In this document: in pieces, positions 57,403 to 64,000 of the stretch
Position numbering within the stretch: position 1 is the first letter of the stretch
How the letters are laid out: each line of letters begins with the position of its first letter
NCBI RefSeq assembly: GCF_024139115.2
Contig: NC_085140.1
Coordinates: 234,548,371-234,612,370 of the forward strand
DNA length: 64,000 nt
Direction: 5' to 3'
DNA from: Armigeres subalbatus
Lineage: Eukaryota; Arthropoda; Insecta; Diptera; Culicidae
Program-made: the position numbers and the translations under genes
The notes under the pieces: model-generated
Seen by the model: only the letters and a program-made list of their open reading frames with translations
Database searches by the model: none
What the model was told of the DNA's origin: nothing

Positions 57403-58476
57403 GTGGGACCTTCGCAGCATCAGTTGATGGCGAGACAGGTCATGCCAAAGGATCTCCCGCCATTCCGAGGAGATCCAGAAGATTGGCCATTATTCTATAG
57501 TGCGTACGTGAACTCCACAAATGCGTGCGGCTATTCCGATGTGGAGAATTTGGCCCGACTCCAACGTGCGCTGCAGGGTAAGGCATTCGAATCGGTGAAA
57601 AGCCGTTTGCTTCTACCAGCTTGTGTCCCGCAAGTAATGTCTACTTTGTACATGCTATATGGGAGACCGGAACTGATCATCCAAACGCTACTGGACAAGG
57701 TTCGCGATACTCCAGCACCAAGGGCGGAAAGGTTGGAGACGCTGATAACATTCGGGATGGCGGTCCAGAACCTTTGTGACCATGTTGAAGCTTCTGGGCA
57801 AGTGGCACACCTGTGTAACCCAGTTCTTATACGGGAACTGGTAGAGAAGATTCCGGCGCAACAGCGTCTGAATTGGGCGCTATACAAACAACAGTTTGCG
57901 GCGGTTGATTTGCGCACATTCGCTGGCTATATGTCTATGCTGGTGACTGCTGCTTCGGATGTCACCATCACAACGGAATGTAAGCAGTCGCGTCCGAGCA
58001 GGTCGGATCGTGGAAGAGAGAAAAATTTTCTCAATGCTCACCTAGCCAGCGAACTATCCAAGAAGGGAGGCAACCAAGAAGACGAACTGAAAAGGAAGGA
58101 GTCCAAAGAGTTGTTGTGTCTGGCGTGTAACGGAAGCAGCCACAAGGTGAAAGATTGCGCAATGTTTAAGATGTGGGAGCCTGAAAGCCGCTGGAAGATC
58201 GTCCAAAATCACCACCTCTGTCGCACGTGTCTGGGAAAGCACGGACGACGCCCTTGCAAACTGCAAGCTCACTGTGGCGTGGATGGCTGTCAGCAACGAC
58301 ACCATCGGCTGCTGCATTCTGGAGCACCTAAGCATCAATCACCACGCAAAGAAGAACAGACGTCAGTGAAGCAATGCGAGACCCCTAGGGACGGACTGAA
58401 TGCACATCATGCTACCAAAAATCTACAATATTTCGAATCCTTCCTGTTAAGTTGGTGTGGAAGGGTAAATGTGTAG
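57403..58476 (+). pseudogene. BEL/Pao Gag C-terminal part with zinc knuckles
   Basis: The open frame is continuous upstream to about 57343, so 57403 is not a real start. It holds the BEL-type Gag core (LPPFRGDPEDWPLFYSAYV, then LLDKVRDTPAPRAERLETL; the DUF1759 family as I recall it). The cysteine/histidine-rich end follows: CLACNGSSHKVKDC, CRTCLGKHGRRPC and CGVDGCQQRHHRLLH. This region binds the genomic RNA and assembles particles. The frame is lost near 58440, where the protease domain continues in another frame. Confidence 0.85.
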
Positions 58477-58580
58477 AAACTTTCGCGTTCCTGGATGACG
58501 GATCGGACATGACTCTGGTCGAACAATCAATTGCTGACCGATTAGGCATCGATGACGGCGAACCACTTCCCTTTGTTTAA
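58440..58580 (+). pseudogene. BEL/Pao aspartic protease core
   Basis: FAFLDDGSDMTLVEQSIADR (about 58479-58540) contains the DDGS form of the retroviral aspartic protease active site that is typical of Pao elements. The frame opens from the break near 58440 and stops at TAA 58578-58580. Homology carries on in a third frame from about 58565. The protease would release Gag and Pol proteins. Confidence 0.8.
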
Positions 58581-58585
58581 CACGG

Positions 58586-60379
58586 ACCAGCAACGTAACT
58601 CGACAGGAACCTAAGTCTCAACGGATTCGTTTGGAGGTCTCTGGAGAAGGAAAAAGCGAACTGTTCACACTGTACGATGCAAGGACGGTCGCTAGCCTCA
58701 ATCTTCCGAAGCAAACTTTGAACTATGCAGATTTGGCACGACAGTACACCTATCTTCGGGGCCTACCAGTCAGTAGCTACGAAGCAGCCACACCTGGGAT
58801 CCTTATCGGCTCCAATAATGCCAGCTTGATTGCAACACTGAACTTGCGTGAAGGTCGAATAGGCGATCCTCTAGCCAGCAAGACACGTCTTGGCTGGTCA
58901 ATTTATGGGTACACCGCTGAAGGACAAAAGGCGACAAACTTCACGCTGCACGTTTGCGAATGTCAAGGTGAATACCAAGCTGACCAAGAACTGCATGATC
59001 TCGTCAAGCGACACTTCACGGTGGAGAGCGTTGGTGTCTCAGCAGACAAAGGTCCGGAATCGATAGAGAACCAGCGAGCCCGTCAGATTTTAGAAACAAC
59101 AACGAAACGCGTAGGCGCTAGGTTCGAGACGGGGCTGCTGTGGCGGTACGACCGTGTGAATTTCCCCAATAGTTTTTCCATGGCAAAACGTCGCTTAGAA
59201 TGTTTTGAAAGAAGGATGGATAGAGACCCAGATCTGCGGGCGAACGTACAGCGGCAAATCACCGAGTATTTGGAATGCAACTACATCCATGAAGTGACGC
59301 CGACGGAAATGGAATCAACGGACCCTCGCAGGGTGTGGCACTTACCATTGGGTGCTGTTAGAAACCCCAAAAAGTCGGGTAAAATTAGACTTGTTTGGGA
59401 TGCGGCGGCGAAGGTCGGGGATATTTCATTGAACACCATGCTCCTTAAGGGACCGGATCTATTAACCCCCCTCGCTTCGGTGCTTTGCAAATTCCGTGAG
59501 CGACCTGTTGCAGTTAGCGGAGACCTGAAACAAATGTTTCATCAGTTCAGAATTCGAAACCAAGATGCGCAAAGCCAGCGGTTTTTGTATCGGCAACACC
59601 ACTCGGAACCAGTTAAAACATTCGTTATGGATGTAGGTAGCTTTGGAGCTACATGCTCTCCCTGTCAAGCCCAATTCATCAAGAACCTGAACGCGAAGGA
59701 ACACGAAGTGGAGTTTCCCGAGGCAGCTAAAGCGATCATAGAGAAGCACTATGTCGACGACTACCTCGACAGTTTCGACACAGAAGCGGAAGCAATCAAA
59801 GTAGCGCTCGATGTAAAAGAGATTCACATACGTGGTGGATTCGAGATCCGAAACTGGCACTCTACTTCCGATGCACTTTTGCGACGGGTTGGGGAACCTA
59901 AGCAATCCCAACCGAATGCTATCAACATTGATGCAGAGAGCGGAGCGGAACGAGTTCTGGGGCTCCTATGGCTGCCGAAAGAAGACGTCCTCGCCTTTTC
60001 CACCGAACTTCAGCTGGAGGCGATAGCACTGACGAAGCGTAACATTTTGCGCTGCGTAATGAGCCTCTTTGATTCTCAAGGAATCTTGTCGCACATCACA
60101 ATCCAGGGACGCATGATAATCCAAGACACTTGGCGTAGCCAGACGAAGTGGGATGACGAGGTCGACGAAGTTGTCCGTACGCGCTGGCTTCGATGGACGA
60201 AGTTGTTTGAAAATGTTGGTCAGATGAGACTACCTAGGGCCTATTTTCCAGGATTCCCTGCTGTTGATATTGGGCCAGTGGACCTTCACGTATTCACAGA
60301 TGCGACCGAGGAGGCATACGCTTACGTTCCCCGTGGTCAACGGGAAAGTGTGCGTTACGTTAGTTATGGCCAAGGATAA
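58586..60379 (+). pseudogene. BEL/Pao protease end, reverse transcriptase, start of RNase H
   Basis: A 582-codon open frame by the first listed alternative start (58631), open from about 58586. It begins with the linker after protease (NYADLARQYTYLRGLPV, GILIGSNNASLI, KTRLGWSIYG). RT follows with WHLPLGAVRNPKKSGKIRLV, AVSGDLKQMFHQFRI and the catalytic YVDDYLDSF (YVDD codons 59750-59761). RNase H starts with LHVFTDATEEAY, carrying its first catalytic Asp. After about 60330 the frame is wrong and it stops at 60379. RT motifs are complete, so the loss of function comes from frame breaks and not from a damaged active site. Confidence 0.9.
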
Positions 60380-62192
60380 AGTAACACCGTTGAATTCACT
60401 ATCCGTTCCCCGTTTGGAGCTGATGGGGGCCCTCTTGGGAGCGAGGCTTGCAAAAGCGGTGAAGGAATATCATACATTCCCGATAGAACGACGTATGATG
60501 TGGACGGACTCGAAAACAACGCTGGCTTGGATCCAATCTCAACATCGCCGATACCGTCAGTTCGTAGCATTTCGAGTTGGAGAAATCCTTAGCAAAACCG
60601 AATCTTTTGAGTGGAAATATGTTCCCACGCAGCACAACCCAGCCGACTACGCTACAAAGTGGGGAAAAGGACCTAGCACGGATGTAACGTCACGCTGGTT
60701 TCAAGGGCCCGAATTTCTTTACCGGCCCGAAACGGAATGGCCAGAGCAATGGTCAACAGAGCCGCTGAATACGGAGGAAGAATTACGGCCCTGTTTGATA
60801 CATCATCAGCATCAAGTTGAGGACGTATACCAAATAAGCAACTTCTCCAAGTGGAATCGTCTTCTGCGAACAGCAGCATACGTGCACCGCTACATCGGGA
60901 ACTGCTACCGCAGGACCAAGAAACAAACGCCAGTGACAGGACACTTGAAGCAGGATGAATTGCTCAAAGCCGAGAATAGCCTTTGGCGTACGGTGCAAGA
61001 GTCAGCGTATCCGGACGAGATAGCGACATTGAAATCAGGAAGCATGACCCCCAAGAAACGCATCGAAAGAAATAGCCCCGTATATAAATTGTCACCATTC
61101 TTAGACGATCGCGGCATCATGCGGGTAGATAGCCGTATCGGTGCAGTTCCGTACGTCACATACGATTTCAAGTTTCCGGTCATCTTGCCACGTCACCACC
61201 ATCTCACCAAACTTATCATTGACTGGTACCACTGCCGATACCTGCACGCCAACCACGCAACAGTTCAAAACGAAGTTCGGCAGCGGTTCCACGTATCCAA
61301 TCTTCGCGCTTTGATTCGAAGGGTATCGAAGGATTGTCAGACCTGCAAAATCGCTAAAGCGGTTCCAGCAACACCAAGGATGGCTCCCCTGCCAGAATCA
61401 CGTCTGGCGGCAATGGTACGTCCGTTTTCCTATGTCGGCCTTGATTATTTTGGTCCCATTCAGGTTCGAGTCGGTCGTAGCTGTGTCAAACGTTGGATAG
61501 CGTTATTTACGTGCCTTACCGTGAGAGCTGTGCACCTAGAAGTCGTGTATTCTCTGTCCACCGAGTCGTGTAAAATGGCTATCCGTCGGTTCGTTGCACG
61601 CCGAGGATCGCCCGTAGAAATTCGATCGGGTAACGCCAGTAGAGAGCTGCGGGAAGAAATAAAAGCGATCGAACAAGACCTAGCAGAGACCTTTACTAAC
61701 TCTGTGACCAAATGGATTTTCAATCCTCCGTCGGCACCACATTTTGGAGGCTCGTGGGAACGCCTTGTGAGATCTGTCAAAGTGGCGCTTGGTGCACTGT
61801 GTAGCGAACGGAACCCGGATGATGAGACACTTTGGACGATTGTGTCGGAGGCTGAATCCATTGTAAATTCCAGACCGTTAACCGCCATTTCATTGGACAG
61901 CGCCAACCAGGAAGCGTTGACACCGAATCACTTCATATTACTCAGCTCAAGCGGGGTCATCCAACCTCCTAGAATGTTGTCGGGGCCAATGAAGGTTACG
62001 CGTACCAACTGGAACTTGGCCAGACAGCTTGTAGACCAGTTCTGGCGGCGTTGGATTCGCGAATATCTTCCCACGATTGCTAATAGGACCAAATGGTTTA
62101 GTGATACGAAGAATCTGGCAGAAAACGATCTTGTATTAATTGTCAATGAAGGTCATCGCAACGGCTGGGTGAGGGTCAGATCTTGTCAGTGA
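60335..62192 (+). pseudogene. BEL/Pao RNase H and integrase
   Basis: Continues RNase H in a new frame: VPRLELMGALLGARLAK (catalytic Glu), MMWTDSKTTLAWI (Asp) and HNPADYATKW. The integrase zinc-binding part is at about 61190-61360 (HCRYLHANHATVQN, DCQTCK). The catalytic core has FSYVGLDYFGPIQV (first Asp, about 61450), VEIRSGNASRELRE (about 61617-61660) and FGGSWERLVRSVKVALG (Glu, about 61745). In the second motif family members have SDNG; here the Asp is Gly (GGT 61629-61631). Integrase of this copy should be catalytically dead. The frame stops at 62190-62192. Confidence 0.9.
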
Positions 62193-62437
62193 TTCCAGGG
62201 AGTGATGGGCGAATTCGGCAAGCCATGGTACAAACATCGAAAGGGGTGTTCAAGCGTCCGGTAACCAAGCTGGCAGTGCTCCAGGTAAAAGAAGATAGTA
62301 ACAGAGATACGGAGCTACGTTACGGGTCGGGGGATGTTACGTCCACTGGCAGCACTGGCGGGATCATCAGTAACAACTCCTCGGCAGTCCAACCCTGTCT
62401 ACAAGTGTCAAGCCTCGAACGTCACCGTCGCCCGTAA
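62183..62437 (+). pseudogene. BEL/Pao integrase C-terminal tail, out of frame
   Basis: VIPGSDGRIRQAMVQTSKGV and RPVTKLAVLQ match the chromodomain-like C-terminal tail of BEL integrases. It lies in a frame different from the main integrase, so an indel lies near 62175-62185. Read literally, the frame runs through the polypurine tract into the 3' LTR and stops at 62437; the natural stop is unclear. Confidence 0.75.
62324..62334 (+). promoter_or_regulatory. Polypurine tract before the 3' LTR
   Basis: GGGTCGGGGGA lies directly against the TG of the 3' LTR, the place where plus-strand DNA synthesis is primed in LTR elements. One T and one C interrupt the purines. Confidence 0.65.
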
Positions 62438-63011
62438 TGATACAGTGTCTTTGGTTCGTGTACCGCTAAATAGGGGAAGAAATTACTAGGCAAAACCACT
62501 GAAACGTGTTTTTCAACAATAGTTAATTTAGTTTGGACTACTATAAGTGACCGTATCTGCTAGAAGCAAGTAGGGTAACAAAACTTAATATCAAATAGAA
62601 TGAATTCTAAAATAATAATATTAAAGCACAATATATTCAGGCTCTACCACAGGTATTACAGTGTTACACGAGCTACTGTCGTTAGGAGACTCTAGAAGCG
62701 ATTTGTAATAGAAAATTAAGGTAGGAGTTCACTGAAATTTATATTATAAATACCTAATGATTTATTTTATTTGTATTCTCTAAATCCGTGCTTTTCTACC
62801 CACTTAAGAATACTTAGTGGAATACAACCCATTAATTCGGCTCGGTAAATTTGTATCGGATAAACTTTCGTCGGGGTGAAACTAAATGTAGGTTATAAAT
62901 TGTTCTACTGCGTGATTCAAAACACTAAATAATAAAATTTAATTATTCTAGCTTTGAGCTACAAACACTCAATCGGTGGTTGCTACGAAGGATTTCACTC
63001 TTGTCCGAACA
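62335..63011 (+). repeat. 3' LTR of the BEL/Pao element
   Basis: 677 bp, the same length as the 5' LTR and with no difference seen by eye. It ends GTCCGAACA and is followed by GCTAT. Confidence 0.92.
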
Positions 63012-63016
63012 GCTAT
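63012..63016 (+). repeat. 5-bp target-site duplication, right
   Basis: GCTAT, identical to 55456-55460. Confidence 0.85.
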
Positions 63017-63675
63017 CAATGTCTCAGAATGCGAGATAAAATTCAGTGAAGTTGTTATCATGGTCGTATAATAAGCGATGGATGATTTACATATTCATGA
63101 GAAAAGGAATCGCTATAATCGGAAACAATGGACCATTTGATTGGACGTGATAAGTGGCCAAAACGCATAGGCTGACTAACTTAATTATTTGACGTTTCAT
63201 CTGAATTCTTGGAAATTCTTTTAGGGGCTTCGAACCATTTTGTCGGTTTTCACATCCGTATCTGAACCGTAGCAAGAAACATTTTTAAAGTTGAATAAAT
63301 GTGAAGTTTATTTATTTTTAAATATTTTTATGTTATGCGCAAACAGATGATACAAGCTCAATGCACGATTACTTTTATTATGATGAAAAAGTTTAGTATG
63401 GATTATTATGTGTATTCACGAGTAGTAATAAGATATTATTTTAATAGTTGTTAACAACGTCAGGATCTCATAAATTGCCATATCCCGCAACAGCCGACAA
63501 GCAATTCCATTGTCAATTATCAGCTCGTACCTTGCATTGCATCATGTCGATAGCTTCGCGGACATCAAAACCACATTCGGTTAGTATTAATTGAATTCTC
63601 GCGTGATTTTTGAAAACGTCGTAAGTTCAAATGAGAGACTCTCTTTCATAACGCTCTCTCTTGCTAATATCTAGG
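63017..63675. other. Anonymous AT-rich DNA
   Basis: No gene or repeat recognised. The only longer frame (63087-63275, minus) lacks motifs. Confidence 0.45.
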
Positions 63676-63973
63676 CTACACACTTAAAATTCTAAGTTTT
63701 CCGATTCCCGAGAATCCAACAGCCGAGATATCGGCAATAACTTCGACGAACCTCGGTAAAATCCTTACCGAGATTTCGGTAAACTTTGCCGAGTCATCGG
63801 TAATCGTTACCGAGATCTCGGCAAAAAATCAACATTGCCGAATTTCGGTAAAATATTGCCGAAATTTCGGTAAAGGAATTACCGAACTTCAGTAAAAAAT
63901 ACCACCGAGATCTCGGCTGTTGGAATCTCGGCAAAAATTTTGCCGAGATCTGCCAAATAATTTAAGTGTGTAG
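63676..63973. mobile_element. 298-bp MITE-like element with CTACACACTTAAA ends
   Basis: CTACACACTTAAA at 63676-63688 is perfectly inverted at 63961-63973. The subterminal sequence is also inverted (CCAACAGCCGAGAT against ATCTCGGCTGTTGG). The interior is made of about ten CCGAGATTTCGGTAA-like units in both orientations, each partly palindromic. It has no coding capacity. Confidence 0.8.
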
Positions 63974-64000
63974 TTTAAAATTTGTTGCAATATTTTCACC

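Larger units (their letters stand above)
55461..63011 (+). mobile_element. BEL/Pao LTR retrotransposon, full length but frame-broken
   Basis: A 7.55-kb element with 677-bp LTRs at both ends, TG...CA termini, GCTAT target duplications and the order Gag, protease, RT, RNase H, integrase. The YVDD RT box, Pao-type protease DDGS motif and BEL-style Gag place it in BEL/Pao. The LTRs read as identical, so insertion is recent. The coding region nevertheless has frame breaks near 57350, 58440, 58575, 60330 and 62180, and the integrase has a changed catalytic residue. There is no envelope gene. Confidence 0.93.

Overview
The window looks like a stretch of mosquito genome, most likely an Aedes species. 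The evidence is AT-rich intergenic or intronic DNA packed with culicid retroelements, tRNA-derived SINEs with GAA-rich or A-rich tails, many small inverted-repeat elements, and a histone-type 3' stem-loop beside a degraded H2B sequence. The species cannot be fixed by eye. I find no intact host protein-coding gene. Almost every long open frame belongs to a transposable element, and nearly all of those are broken.

Layout. 1-2590: minus-strand Jockey-clade LINE that runs off the left edge (Juan-like). 2600-5850: anonymous. 5855-6131: SINE with 12-bp target duplications. 6500-12280: nested pair of R1-clade LINEs, the younger (8589-11784) inserted in a relative at the homologous ORF2 position. 12280-17640: anonymous DNA with a 130-bp inverted-repeat element, a TAGGGTGAT-ended element and a 260-bp foldback. 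17640-18600: Ty1/copia integrase remnant. 19745-21405 (+) and 23520-26640 (-): two RTE-like LINEs, separated by GA/CT-rich tracts and an 0.8-kb terminal-inverted-repeat segment. 26700-28040: microsatellite plus six tandem ~166-bp repeats. 28278-28470: foldback. 32551-33091: dispersed repeat between 77-bp direct repeats. 34141-34572: two MITE-like elements. 36360-36821: two SINEs head to head. 38610-39185: two SINEs. 42680-43005: SINE. 43892-44086: MITE-like element. 44100-46700: degenerate ~265-bp repeats, interrupted by a complete 433-bp SINE with 13-bp target duplications. 46868-47062: MITE-like element. 47280-48332: third R1-clade remnant. 48356-51133: possible composite insertion. 51170-51560: RTE fragment. 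52030-53830: the ~265-bp family in opposite orientation, containing the H2B pseudogene. 55461-63011: full-length BEL/Pao LTR retrotransposon with 677-bp LTRs that read as identical and GCTAT target duplications. 63676-63973: MITE-like element.

How it fits together. There is no operon or host pathway. Several LINE, SINE, LTR and inverted-repeat families have landed in and beside each other. The LINEs carry endonuclease, reverse transcriptase and zinc-knuckle remnants. The SINEs and MITEs have no coding capacity and would have depended on partners elsewhere. The BEL element is the youngest large insertion by LTR identity, yet it carries about five frame breaks and a changed integrase catalytic residue. 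No convincing new functional system is visible. The most unusual observations are the H2B relic with a perfect histone stem-loop, the homologous R1-in-R1 insertion, the long direct repeats around one dispersed repeat family, and the defective but young BEL element.
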